Below are positions 39,799 through 49,094 of a stretch of DNA of 53,575 nucleotides, piece by piece. The notes beneath the pieces were generated by a model, which worked only from the letters and a program-made list of their open reading frames with translations, did no database searches and had not been told where the DNA came from. This DNA comes from Gammaproteobacteria bacterium (GTDB lineage Bacteria > Pseudomonadota > Gammaproteobacteria > QZLD01), in assembly GCA_004796365.1 (NCBI GenBank), contig QZLE01000016.1, positions 1 through 53,575 of the forward strand, in the 5' to 3' direction. The translations under genes were made by a program, and so were the position numbers. The first letter of the stretch is position 1; each line of letters starts with the position of its first letter.

Positions 39799-41286
39799 CT
39801 ACAGTTGCTTAATTGCCTGAATAAGTTCCCCTGCCATAGCTTGCCCGTCACCAAACAACATCTTGGTTTTATCACCAAAAAATAGTGGGTTCTCGATGCC
39901 GGAGAAACCAACTCCGCGACCACGCTTGATTACGATTACGTTGTCTGAGTCTTCAACATCGAGAATTGGCATGCCGTAGATATCGCTAGTTGGATCGTTT
40001 TTAGCGGAAGGGTTAACCACGTCGTTAGCACCGATTACCAGTGCTACCTGTGAGTTGGTGAACTCGGCATTGATATCTTCCATGTCGTAGATTACATCGT
40101 ACGGTACACCGGCTTCTGCCAGCAGTACGTTCATATGGCCAGGCATACGTCCAGCAACAGGGTGGATGGCGAATTTTACGTCTACACCACGATCGATCAG
40201 TAGCTTGGACAGTTCCCAAACCTTGTGTTGTGCTTGCGCAACTGCCATGCCGTATCCAGGTACGATGATTACCTGTTCGGCATAGGCCATCATTACACCT
40301 ACGTCCTCAGCGTCAATTGCTTTCATTTCCCCGCCGGTTTCGCTGGTGTGTGCACCTTCGCCACCTTCTGTTCCAAAGCCGCTGAACAGTACATTGGCCA
40401 GAGATCGGTTCATAGCTTTTGCCATTAGCTGGGTTAGCAATGAACCGGCAGAACCAACAACGGTACCAGCGATAATCATAGCTGCATTACCCAGAACAAA
40501 GCCTTCAAATGCCACCGCAAGACCGGTAAGTGCGTTGAATAGCGAGATGATTACTGGCATATCTGCACCACCGATAGGGGTGGTTACAGTGACACCGAAT
40601 ACTAGTGCCAGACCAAAGAAGAAGAAAAGTGCAATTGGTGAGAGGGTGTAGAAAGATAGGATTCCAAACAGGATTGTTGCGATGAACAGCCCCAGGTTAA
40701 ATAGGTTTTGTTTTGGAATTTCAAATGTCTTTTTCATGCGACCATCAAGTTTTGCCCAAGCAATGATACTACCGGAGAAGGCTATGGTGCCGATGAATGC
40801 ACCTAAAAGACCTAAGGTTAGATGCTCGCCTGAGATCGCATGGTCAATAGCAGCCTGTGATTGCTCGATCAGTTGTTTACCAATGTCAGTCTTGGCGATC
40901 TCACCCATAGCTTCTTTGGCAGGTTTTAATGAATCCTTGATGGTTCCCATTTTAAGGAGTTCTACCGCAGCGATAGCTGCTGCTGCGCCACCACCCATGC
41001 CGTTATATAGGGCGATCATTTGTGGTAAATCGGTTGTTTTTACTTTTTTACCTGAATACCATGACAAACCACCACCAATTCCAAGAGCAAGGAAAATCAG
41101 TATATAGTTGGTTACTGCACTCTCGTGTCCTGAAATATGGCCATGGAAGAAAGTGACAATTGTCGCCAGAATCATACCGTAGCCAGCCCAGCGGATACCG
41201 CCAGCGGCAGTGGTTGGTGAGCTCATCTTTTTCAGGCCAAGGATGAAAAGGATTGCGGTAAGGAAATAACATATATTGATAAACAT
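39799..41286 (-). CDS. pntB: NAD(P) transhydrogenase subunit beta PntB
   Basis: The 495-residue membrane protein has about nine hydrophobic segments in residues 1-270 and a C-terminal NADP(H)-binding domain (about 310-495). The latter shows IVPGYGMAVAQAQHKVWEL, FAIHPVAGRMPGHMNVLLAEA, VIGANDVVNPSAK and VIVIKRGRGVGFSGIENPLF. It couples proton entry to hydride transfer from NADH to NADP+. The ATG overlaps the stop of the alpha-2 gene by one base. The split alpha subunit is the three-gene arrangement common outside enterics. Confidence 0.96.
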   Translation of the reverse strand: MFINICYFLTAILFILGLKKMSSPTTAAGGIRWAGYGMILATIVTFFHGHISGHESAVTNYILIFLALGIGGGLSWYSGKKVKTTDLPQMIALYNGMGGGAAAAIAAVELLKMGTIKDSLKPAKEAMGEIAKTDIGKQLIEQSQAAIDHAISGEHLTLGLLGAFIGTIAFSGSIIAWAKLDGRMKKTFEIPKQNLFNLGLFIATILFGILSFYTLSPIALFFFFGLALVFGVTVTTPIGGADMPVIISLFNALTGLAVAFEGFVLGNAAMIIAGTVVGSAGSLLTQLMAKAMNRSLANVLFSGFGTEGGEGAHTSETGGEMKAIDAEDVGVMMAYAEQVIIVPGYGMAVAQAQHKVWELSKLLIDRGVDVKFAIHPVAGRMPGHMNVLLAEAGVPYDVIYDMEDINAEFTNSQVALVIGANDVVNPSAKNDPTSDIYGMPILDVEDSDNVIVIKRGRGVGFSGIENPLFFGDKTKMLFGDGQAMAGELIQAIKQL

Positions 41287-41588
41287 TACTTATCTCCCCC
41301 TTTGCTTTTCTTGAACATCTCCAATGTACGTTCGGTTACCACGTAACCACCCGCAGCGTTTCCAGCCGCAAGCACTACGGCCACAAAGCCGATCAGCTGT
41401 TCAACAAATCCGTCGGCACTTCCAAGCGCAATCATAGCACCTACAACTACGATACCATGTACGAAGTTAGAGCCTGACATCAGCGGTGTATGTAGAAGAA
41501 CCGGTACGCGGCTGATGATTTCATATCCGGTAAATGCTGCGAGCATAAAGATATACAGTGCGGTAAACCCTGTTATTCCTTCAACCAT
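41286..41588 (-). CDS. pntAB: NAD(P) transhydrogenase subunit alpha-2 (PntAB)
   Basis: The track begins at 41681 inside the upstream gene. The real start is ATG 41588 (MVEGITGFTALYIFML), which overlaps the alpha-1 stop by one base and has GGAG upstream, giving 100 residues. It contains three or four membrane helices, including SNFVHGIVVVGAMIAL and GFVAVVLAAGNAAGGYVVTERTLEMF. It forms part of the proton channel with PntB. The gene corresponds to the C-terminal membrane part of E. coli PntA. Confidence 0.93.
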   Translation of the reverse strand: MVEGITGFTALYIFMLAAFTGYEIISRVPVLLHTPLMSGSNFVHGIVVVGAMIALGSADGFVEQLIGFVAVVLAAGNAAGGYVVTERTLEMFKKSKGGDK

Positions 41589-42718
41589 TATTGGTCTCCT
41601 TTTTGTCTGTCTAGCACTAGTTTTGACTTGATTTCGCCGCCATGCGTCAGTGCGCTTTCTGCGATTATCTGATCTTCCCAATCTAGTGTAATCTCCCCCT
41701 CTTTGATGAACAGGGTGACAAAATTAAGCAGATTGCGGGAGTATAATTCGCTGGTGTCATTGGCTAGTGAGCTAGGAACATTAACTGGACCATATATGGT
41801 TACACCTTTTTTCTTAACATGTTTACCGGCCTTGGTTAGCTCACAGTTGCCGCCAGTTTCTGCGGCAAGGTCTACGACCACCGCTCCTGGTTTCATCTCT
41901 TCTACCACTTCTTTGGCAATGATCAACGGGGCCTTTCTGCCTGGGATGGCAGCTGTGGTGATAACGATGTCAGCAGCTTTGATGTGATTATTCAGAACCT
42001 CTTGCTGTTTTTCCATCTCCTCTTCGGTTAGTTCGCGTGCGTAGCCTCCTTCGCCGTCTGCCTGTACTCCGGTGTCTATAAATTTGCCGCCAAGTGATTC
42101 AACTTGCTCTTTAGTAGCAGAGCGTACGTCATATGCTTCTACAATGGCGCCAAGTCTTTTCGCGGTGGCGATTGCCTGCAACCCCGCAACCCCAGCGCCT
42201 ATGATTAACACTTTAGCAGGTTTGACTGTGCCTGCTGCAGTTGAAAGCATTGGGAAGAATTTGCCGCTGATTTCAGCCCCCATGATCACTGCTTTGTAAC
42301 CAGCGGCATTGGCTTGAGAAGATAGGGCGTCCATTGATTGCGCACGTGAGATTCGCGGAACAAGTTCCATTGCGAAGCTGGTGATCTTTTTTTCGCATAT
42401 TTTTTGGATACGTTCATCATCGCCGTATGGGTTCATGTACCCAACCAGAATACTGCCTTCAGGCATCTGTTCTATCTGTTCGATAGTTGGTGGCTGTACA
42501 GTGAAGATAATGTCACCGCTTTTTAGCAGTTCGGCTTCATCTTTTACGATTTCAACATCGCTGAATTGGGCATCTGGATATCCGGCGTTGTCTCCGGCTC
42601 CGTGTAACAGGGAAATATCGGCTCCTAGTTTCTGCAGGCGAGTAGCAACTGCGGGCACTAGTGCCACGCGCTTTTCCCCCGTCAGCTTTTCCTTGGGAAC
42701 TACTATTCTTGTCGGCAT
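41588..42718 (-). CDS. pntAA: NAD(P) transhydrogenase subunit alpha-1 (PntAA)
   Basis: The 376-residue soluble NAD(H)-binding subunit begins RIVVPKEKLTGEKRVALVPA. It contains FAMELVPRISRAQSMDALSSQANAAGY, the Rossmann motif VLIIGAGVAGLQAIATAKRLGA and VVDLAAETGGNCELT. It lacks the C-terminal membrane helices found in E. coli PntA, which are encoded by the next gene. GGAG precedes the ATG. The three pnt genes overlap by single bases and form one translational unit. Confidence 0.95.
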   Translation of the reverse strand: MPTRIVVPKEKLTGEKRVALVPAVATRLQKLGADISLLHGAGDNAGYPDAQFSDVEIVKDEAELLKSGDIIFTVQPPTIEQIEQMPEGSILVGYMNPYGDDERIQKICEKKITSFAMELVPRISRAQSMDALSSQANAAGYKAVIMGAEISGKFFPMLSTAAGTVKPAKVLIIGAGVAGLQAIATAKRLGAIVEAYDVRSATKEQVESLGGKFIDTGVQADGEGGYARELTEEEMEKQQEVLNNHIKAADIVITTAAIPGRKAPLIIAKEVVEEMKPGAVVVDLAAETGGNCELTKAGKHVKKKGVTIYGPVNVPSSLANDTSELYSRNLLNFVTLFIKEGEITLDWEDQIIAESALTHGGEIKSKLVLDRQKGDQ

Positions 42719-42803
42719 TATTTTTTCTCCGATAAGTAGGCGGTTAAGTTGGAATGAAAATTTGTCCCATTCTAGCGAAAAGATATTGTTATTGCATTAC
42801 AAA

Positions 42804-43568
42804 TTACTTTTCGTCCTCAAACAGGTCTTCGTCGTCTTCAAAATCATCAATGTCATCCATCATATCTGGAACCGGTGGGTCTCCGTCGTAGATCAGTTTT
42901 ATTCTATTTTGACGGTAGAATTCGCGCATAGCCAGATAAGGGTCGGGAGATTCATCAACCATTTTGATTGATGTGTCCATGTTGGCGCGCCAGTTTATTA
43001 TGTCAAGGACTGCCAGGGGCCAAGCAATGCTTGCCTTTACATAACTTGTCGGTTTGAGCATGCGGCTGGTTATCAAGTCCGGGGCGTCGCGGGTGGTATT
43101 TGGGCCAAAGAACGGAAGTGTAAGATAGGCCCCTTCACCGCTACCCCATTCAGCAAAAGTTTGCCCCAGGTCTTCTTCGTTTTTGATAAGACCCATCGGG
43201 GTAGCAACATCAAATATGCCGACGATGCCGATTGTGGAGTTAATAAGAAAACGCCCTGAATCTGCTAAGCACTGTTCAAATTTACCCTGCAATAAGTCGT
43301 TGGCAATAGTGTTAAGGTAGCCAAGGTTATCAAAAAAGTTGGTTACACAGCGGCGAACCGGGTCTGGGGTGATATACGCATAACCGTCAGCAACCGGTTT
43401 GAGGATGTTTTTATCCAGTGAATCATTAAAACCGTAGATCGATCGGTTGGTTTCTTCGTATGGGTCGTGAGCCTCTTCTCCAACCGGGACGTGGGTGCAG
43501 CCGAAGCTGAGAGTCATTGCGGTTAGGATAAACAGAGCTTTTATTCCGTTGGGTATCGTTGTTTTCAT
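42804..43568 (-). CDS. mlaA: MlaA/VacJ outer-membrane lipoprotein
   Basis: The 254-residue lipoprotein has a signal peptide with lipobox LSFGC and the MlaA core: DPYEETNRSIYGFNDSLDKNILKPVA, FFDNLGYLNTIANDLLQG, GRFLINSTIGIVGIFDVA and DLGQTFAEWGSGEGAYLTLPFFGP. It removes mislocalised phospholipid from the outer leaflet of the outer membrane for the Mla retrograde pathway. The C-terminal tail is strongly acidic (MMDDIDDFEDDEDLFEDE). mlaBCDEF are not nearby. AGGAAAG precedes the start. Confidence 0.93.
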   Translation of the reverse strand: MKTTIPNGIKALFILTAMTLSFGCTHVPVGEEAHDPYEETNRSIYGFNDSLDKNILKPVADGYAYITPDPVRRCVTNFFDNLGYLNTIANDLLQGKFEQCLADSGRFLINSTIGIVGIFDVATPMGLIKNEEDLGQTFAEWGSGEGAYLTLPFFGPNTTRDAPDLITSRMLKPTSYVKASIAWPLAVLDIINWRANMDTSIKMVDESPDPYLAMREFYRQNRIKLIYDGDPPVPDMMDDIDDFEDDEDLFEDEK

Positions 43569-43662
43569 GGTGTTCTTTCCTAAAACTATTCATAGCTTGT
43601 TAGTTTCGCCGTTACAATTCATGATTTGTCACTACCTAGCGCATAAATCTAGCCTTATAATT

Positions 43663-44718
43663 CTAGACTGAATTTAAGGAATTATCCTGTGGAATTGAGC
43701 GGCTGATCAACCTAAACAGAATTTTGAGTATTTTGTCTTGCTTTACAAAGGTGTTGGAGACCAGGATCGTGGCCTTTACACTATTACGCGAGATTTTTAC
43801 CTGGCGGCTATCGGAAAAGTCTTTGTTGTTACTCAGTTTGCGCAGTGTCAGTACTGCCATGCCAATAGCCCACAGGCAAAAGCGTCTGATTCCAACTTCT
43901 TCTGCTGGAATCAACAGGGTATATTCCAGTGCATTACTCAGGTGGTGGTGGGCTACTGCCAGTAGTCGTTCCAGGCCTTTTTCAAAATTCTTGTCAATGT
44001 CGTTATCTTTCAGGCGTGAAAGGTCAAAGCCGTGTTTGGCAAAGATCTCACGTGGCAGCCAGCAGGTGTTGCGTTGTTGGTCATCCCATATATCTTTGAG
44101 TATATTAGTCATCTGCAGGCCTTGCCCAAATGATACTGCCAGTTTCGAAAGCTGTTTGCGTTTAGAGTTGATTCGTTTTGAATAGTCACAGAACAGGTCG
44201 GTTAGCATCTCGCCAACCACACCTGCAACGTAATAACAGTACTTGTCCATGTCGGTCATGGTCGCTACGCCGTAGGTGTTATTTTGGATGCTGATTTCTT
44301 CCTGGCGCTCAAAAAACTCCATCCCTTCACTCATTATTTTTATGCACCGTTCCAGTGCTTGACGCTGAGTTGGGGTGAATGAGTGAGTGATGTTGATTAC
44401 TTTTTCGCTGTTTTCAATCAGCCTTAATTCATCCTGGTGCGAGTAGCCATCCAAAGAGACAGTAAGCTTCTGGGCAAATTGCTGCGCTGATTCTTCTCCA
44501 CAAACTACGTGGATAAACTGTTCATGATATTTTTCTTTTTGTTCGGTGCTGAGCAGAGTAGTATCTTCTATGGTGTCAGCGATTCGGCATAGTAGATAGG
44601 CGTTCGCAACTGCGTCCTGTATTTTTGCAGGTAGCTGGGGGATGGTAAGGGCAAATGTGCGCGAGACGCCGGGAAGTATTTCTTTTTGAAATTCGAGGTC
44701 AGCGGTCAGGTTTGACAT
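43663..44718 (-). CDS. Squalene/phytoene synthase family, squalene-synthase-like
   Basis: The 351-residue all-helical prenyl synthase has the start GVSRTFALTIPQLP, the first aspartate-rich motif NAYLLCRIADTIEDT, the mid segment YCYYVAGVVGEML and the second motif LQMTNILKDIWDDQQRNTCWLP. The segments resemble eukaryotic-type squalene synthase more than HpnC/HpnD. It would condense two farnesyl diphosphates, making squalene for hopanoids or sterols, or phytoene-like products. No hopanoid or carotenoid genes are adjacent. mlaA is downstream on the same strand. GGATC lies just before the ATG. Confidence 0.85.
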   Translation of the reverse strand: MSNLTADLEFQKEILPGVSRTFALTIPQLPAKIQDAVANAYLLCRIADTIEDTTLLSTEQKEKYHEQFIHVVCGEESAQQFAQKLTVSLDGYSHQDELRLIENSEKVINITHSFTPTQRQALERCIKIMSEGMEFFERQEEISIQNNTYGVATMTDMDKYCYYVAGVVGEMLTDLFCDYSKRINSKRKQLSKLAVSFGQGLQMTNILKDIWDDQQRNTCWLPREIFAKHGFDLSRLKDNDIDKNFEKGLERLLAVAHHHLSNALEYTLLIPAEEVGIRRFCLWAIGMAVLTLRKLSNNKDFSDSRQVKISRNSVKATILVSNTFVKQDKILKILFRLISRSIPQDNSLNSV

Positions 44719-44922
44719 ATGATCCTAATCCTTTTGGTATGCCGATAAAGTTGCGATTTTAGCATTTATGGATTTTCTCGGACAGTACTGCGAGCAAATA
44801 GATTTGTTTTTGCATACGAGCTTACGGGGATGTATTTTCCGTGCCTAAGAAAACAAATGCATTTGTATCATGACGAGCTGTGGTATGTGTTGCCAACAGT
44901 TTGGCAGGTTATAAAGGCATGT

Positions 44923-46398
44923 CTATTTGAAAACATCCTGCTCAGAAAGTGTGCATGGAAGCTCAACGTAGAATGTACTGCCTTGTTCCAGCTCAGAGTC
45001 AACCCAAATCTTACCGCCATGTGCATCGACTATTTTTTTTGCAATAGCTAGGCCGATGCCAGTGCTGGTTTCGCCAGCTGTTGGTGTTGACCCTGCTGTT
45101 TTAAACATCTCGAATAGGGTGTCGATCCTTTCCTGGGAGATCCCTTGTCCGTAATCTTTCACAGCTATTATAATTCTGCCATTTTCTGGCATCTCGGTGC
45201 TTATTAGGATCTCGCTATGTTTTTTCGAGTATTTTATAGCGTTGGTAATGAGGTTATCTATTAGCTGAGATATTCTGGCCTCATCACACATCACTGGTTC
45301 AAGTTCACCTAGTTCAGAATTGATAGAGATGTTTTTCTTACTAGCGGACGCCTGTGAGAGGACAATTCTGCTTTCAATAATACTGTTTATACTGCTAAGC
45401 GTTTTGATGATATCGAACTTGCCACTCTCGATTACTGAGACATCAAGCAGGTCATTTATCAGTTTGGTTACCTGGTGGGTGGTGTCAGAAATTACCTGAA
45501 TAAATTCGATATTCATATCTTGCGGATTGGAAAGCATTAGTTCGCACAAGCTGCTTATTCCAGAAAGTGGACTGCGTACGTCATGGGCTGCAATGGCAAG
45601 AAAGCGATTTTTTTCTTCATTCAGTTTTTTAAGTTTATTTATGGCTTCCTGGTTTTGCAGGCTGCTGTTGACTACGCTGTAAAATTCTTCTGGTACAAGT
45701 GGCTTATGTAAAAAACTATCTGCTCCTGATTTGATAAATAGAGCAGATTGATGACTGTCTGCGATACCTGATACTCCAATGATGCTGGTTTTTTCTTTTG
45801 GTGCTAATTTGCGTATTTCTTTAACTAGTACTATGCCCCCCATCTCTGGCATATTGCTGTCGGTGATTACCAGACTGATATTTGGGATAGCATTGTAAAG
45901 ATCTAATGCATGTTTTCCGTTATCTGCAATGAATACCTGAAATTGGTGAATTTCGAGCAGTTGCTTAAGCTGGGTGGATGAACTTTTGTTGTCATCAACT
46001 ACTAGGATTTTGGTATGGCGGTTTAGATCAAGACGGTTTATCACGGCGGTGATGTAGCTTATATTGTGGAAGCCTTCCTTTAATACATAATCAACCACTC
46101 CCTTGCTCCAGAATTTTTCCCTGGTTTCTGCGTTGATATTTGCAGTAAATATTACAGCGGGAATACTTTCTTTAAGTACAATATCGACAACTTCACCATT
46201 TGGAGCATCTGGTAGGTTTAAATCTAAGAGGGAGGCAAAGTATTTGTCGGCGTGTTCTTGCAGTAATAGCTTTGCTTCATTAAAAGAATAGGCAATATCG
46301 CATAGGTATCCGTGTTCGGTTTGCAATGCGCTGGCTACTGCAGCACACATTGCCTTGCTGTCTTCTACTATTAGTACTCTGTTAAAATCCATCTGCAT
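44923..46398 (-). CDS. Receiver-receiver-histidine kinase without sensor domain
   Basis: This 491-residue soluble protein has two N-terminal receiver domains: VLIVEDSKAM with SLLDLNLPDAPNG, and ILVVDDNKSS with VITDSNMPEMGG and HKP. A HisKA domain follows with phospho-histidine in FLAIAAHDVRSPLSGI, then an HATPase domain (N box DNLITNAIKYSKK, G1 KDYGQGI, G2 STGIGLAIAKKIV). It has no membrane segment or PAS, so signals must arrive by phosphotransfer or protein contact. The gene upstream encodes a sensor without an output. M1 and M3 are both possible starts. Confidence 0.92.
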   Translation of the reverse strand: MQMDFNRVLIVEDSKAMCAAVASALQTEHGYLCDIAYSFNEAKLLLQEHADKYFASLLDLNLPDAPNGEVVDIVLKESIPAVIFTANINAETREKFWSKGVVDYVLKEGFHNISYITAVINRLDLNRHTKILVVDDNKSSSTQLKQLLEIHQFQVFIADNGKHALDLYNAIPNISLVITDSNMPEMGGIVLVKEIRKLAPKEKTSIIGVSGIADSHQSALFIKSGADSFLHKPLVPEEFYSVVNSSLQNQEAINKLKKLNEEKNRFLAIAAHDVRSPLSGISSLCELMLSNPQDMNIEFIQVISDTTHQVTKLINDLLDVSVIESGKFDIIKTLSSINSIIESRIVLSQASASKKNISINSELGELEPVMCDEARISQLIDNLITNAIKYSKKHSEILISTEMPENGRIIIAVKDYGQGISQERIDTLFEMFKTAGSTPTAGETSTGIGLAIAKKIVDAHGGKIWVDSELEQGSTFYVELPCTLSEQDVFK

Positions 46399-46540
46399 GA
46401 TCCATTATTGAGCTGTTACCCATACGTTTATTTTAGTACGGATTAAGGCTAAGTCACTATTTTATTAGGTTAATTTGTTTTAGCGTTAAGGTTTTTTATT
46501 GGTAGAAATTTCTAATCAAGTCGAAAATGACGGTGCCGAG

Positions 46541-48886
46541 CTACTGTTTTTTGATTGCATAAATTTTCTCTTTGATGCTAATAATTCGCGGATCATCAGA
46601 TGAGCTGAACAGTATCAGGATACCGGATATTACCCCATCGTCATCCAATGGGGTGCATACGAATGATACTTCAAGTTTTTGCTGGCCTTTGGTCCAGAAA
46701 ATCTCACTATTGGTGTTATTGGTTGCCCCGAGTTTTAATGAATGAAAAATTGGCGAGTCTTTAAATAGATACTCAGCCTCATCAGCATGTTTGTATTGTA
46801 TGGTTTTATGCATATTTGCACCAATCAACTCTTCCCGCTCGTAGCCCAGCATCTCTTCTGCTGTTTGGTTGATAAAGTCGATATTGCCATCCAGATCTAT
46901 GCCAATTATGCCTTCGGTCACACTGTCGATTATAAGTTCATGACGCTGCTCTAGTACTGCCAGCCTTTGCTCCATCTCTTTGGCCTTGGTTATGTCCTGG
47001 ATTTGCATAACAAAATAGAGTGGATTTTCCTCTTTGTCTTTTACAACAGAACCACTGATTAGTGACCAGAGTATATGTCCGTCTTTATGCATCAGACGTG
47101 TTTGTAGGCTAAACGAGCGGCGATTGCCCTCGATAACTGTCGCCATTTGAATAAGGCTCTTTTCTATGTCTGCAGGGTGGGATATGCTTTGAAAGTCGGT
47201 GGCACACAGCTCTTCACGGGGGTAACCACTGATTTGGCACAGTTGGTGATTGACCCGGATAATCTGGCCATCAGCATTTACTATTGCCATGCCAATAGCG
47301 GCGTCCTCAAATGCGCTGCGGAAACGTGCTTCATTTTCCAGGAGGACGGTTTCATTGTGCTTGCGCTCGGTGACGTCACGTGATACAGACTGAATCTCTT
47401 TAGGTTCGCCGCTGTTTTGGTCAAAAATACATTGGCTGCTGGCTTCAAACCAAATGTAGTGCCCCTCTTTGTGTTTGGCTCGATAGGTTATTGTAACGCT
47501 GTCTTGATAGCGAACCAGATCGGAATGGGCCTGGCGCATTATATCCATATCTTCTTTATGGATTAAAGGGTATATTGAATGCCCAACCATCTCTTCGGGG
47601 GTATAGCCTAGCAATGCCTGTGTTGCTGAAGATGCGTATAAGCATTTCCCTTCTAAATCATGGCGTGAGATTATGTCGGTGGAATTCTCTGCAAGTAAGC
47701 GGTAGCGAGATTCACTATCTATAAGTGCGGCATTGGCCTTTTTTTTCTCGGTAACATGTTGTGCGAGCATTGAGTTGGCTTTGGAAAGCTGTTCCGTGCG
47801 CTCGTTAACTTTATCTTCAACTTCTGCGGTGTGGCGTGCTAGAGATGCCAGAAAGGCATATAGAAGGGCAGTTAGTATAATTCCAACAGTGGCAGTTAAC
47901 CCAGAAATCCAGCGTATTTTTGCATCGGAAAGAGCCAGGGTTGGAGTAGTTATTAACAGTAGTTGTCGATTTGCAAAGGTGAGTTTTTTTTCGACATATG
48001 GTTCGACCATTATTAGGTTCAGACTTGGATTTTGCTTTATCGATGCACGCTTTATCGATGTATAGATAGGTATTGGTTTCTTAGGGTGAGTTATGTCGAA
48101 AAAGCTGATGTTTACATCTTTGTTATAGTTATCACGAATATTGGTTGCGTTGGCAATAAGTTTGGTGATATTTAGTCGGATAAATACAAATCCAACAAGT
48201 TCGTTTATTGTTTTTTCGCCTTGAATCACTTTTTCATAAACAGGGCGGTAAACCGAAAGAACCGTGTGTCCTGATTCGTTAGTTCTTGCCGGAGATGCGG
48301 TGGCATTTCTCCAGCGCATTGAGTCATTAATGACCTTTTGGTGTGGATCATAATCATTATATGGTGAATAGCCCATAAGGGAATGGAATGTATTAAAAGG
48401 CTCAATAAAACTAATGGGATAATAATCGTTCTTTTCAGGGGCATTGATTAAGGTTTGATTCTCTCCAAGCTCTGTTATCTGGAAGGTTTGCAGATTGTGG
48501 TTTTCTTTCATTCTCTGAATATATTCTTGTTTGTCATCTGCGCTGATATGGTCAATCCAGCCGATGGCTTCGATTTCTGTATGCTTGGCTAGAATTGAAC
48601 GGATGTATTGTTGAAGCGATGTGTGGTTAACCGTGTTGGATGAGTTGCGTAATGCGGTAACCGATTCTATCAGTTCCAGTTCCTGTTCTAAAACGATTAT
48701 CAGCGAGGTATCTCTATCTTTGGCAATTTGGTTAAAAGTGTTTTGCCAGCTGCCCTCTTCCCAGTCACGAATCAGATATGAAGCTGCGCCGGTAATCACA
48801 AGACAAACTGCCACCGCCAAAAATATGGTCAAATTCCATGTTTTCGGTTGGATATAGGTTTCGCTTCTTTTAATAAATCTTGGCAT
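46541..48886 (-). CDS. CHASE-domain membrane sensor with three PAS domains and no output
   Basis: The 781-residue inner-membrane protein has a first membrane segment at about 20-40, a periplasmic CHASE-like domain (about 75-270, IEAIGWIDHIS, DYYPISFIEPF, SVYRPVY) and a second segment at about 326-349. A coiled linker and three PAS domains follow (about 392-515, 520-640, 650-770). The first two end in PAC signatures (SVSRDVTERK, MQIQDITKAK). The protein then stops after a short tail with no kinase, GGDEF, EAL or HTH domain. The 142-base gap to the next gene shows no remnant of one. The downstream kinase lacks a sensor, so the two may work as a pair. Confidence 0.88.
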   Translation of the reverse strand: MPRFIKRSETYIQPKTWNLTIFLAVAVCLVITGAASYLIRDWEEGSWQNTFNQIAKDRDTSLIIVLEQELELIESVTALRNSSNTVNHTSLQQYIRSILAKHTEIEAIGWIDHISADDKQEYIQRMKENHNLQTFQITELGENQTLINAPEKNDYYPISFIEPFNTFHSLMGYSPYNDYDPHQKVINDSMRWRNATASPARTNESGHTVLSVYRPVYEKVIQGEKTINELVGFVFIRLNITKLIANATNIRDNYNKDVNISFFDITHPKKPIPIYTSIKRASIKQNPSLNLIMVEPYVEKKLTFANRQLLLITTPTLALSDAKIRWISGLTATVGIILTALLYAFLASLARHTAEVEDKVNERTEQLSKANSMLAQHVTEKKKANAALIDSESRYRLLAENSTDIISRHDLEGKCLYASSATQALLGYTPEEMVGHSIYPLIHKEDMDIMRQAHSDLVRYQDSVTITYRAKHKEGHYIWFEASSQCIFDQNSGEPKEIQSVSRDVTERKHNETVLLENEARFRSAFEDAAIGMAIVNADGQIIRVNHQLCQISGYPREELCATDFQSISHPADIEKSLIQMATVIEGNRRSFSLQTRLMHKDGHILWSLISGSVVKDKEENPLYFVMQIQDITKAKEMEQRLAVLEQRHELIIDSVTEGIIGIDLDGNIDFINQTAEEMLGYEREELIGANMHKTIQYKHADEAEYLFKDSPIFHSLKLGATNNTNSEIFWTKGQQKLEVSFVCTPLDDDGVISGILILFSSSDDPRIISIKEKIYAIKKQ

Positions 48887-49068
48887 AAACCAGGCTCGTT
48901 TTGTCCGCTTTGATTATAAATCTATACTGTTACGTTTTTTATCGGAAATTACCTTCTAATTATAGGTTAGGACGAGCGGTTTTCTACGAATAAACTGTTG
49001 TTAGGAGTGGAATTGCAAACGGATTTGCACTTTTTTGATGTGTATGGAATTATAAAGCGAGCTTGAGC

Positions 49069-49088
49069 ATTCCCGAGAGCGCGGGAAT
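49069..49088. repeat. ATTCCC-N8-GGGAAT element (dRS3/REP-like)
   Basis: ATTCCCGAGAGCGCGGGAAT, followed by GACGA, fits the small palindromic repeat described as dRS3 in Neisseria and found scattered in many beta- and gammaproteobacteria. It lies six bases after the ubiD stop. Only one copy was noticed in this window. Confidence 0.55.
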
Positions 49089-49094
49089 GACGAA

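Noticed and set aside
42381-42971. 196-residue plus-strand ORF spanning pntAA and mlaA.
   Set aside because: It lies opposite two clearly recognised genes and crosses their intergenic gap; it shows no family motif.
46399-46540. Possible frameshift joining the CHASE-PAS sensor to the following kinase.
   Set aside because: The gap has no coding remnant, and the kinase begins with a complete receiver domain and its own start, so two separate genes are more likely.
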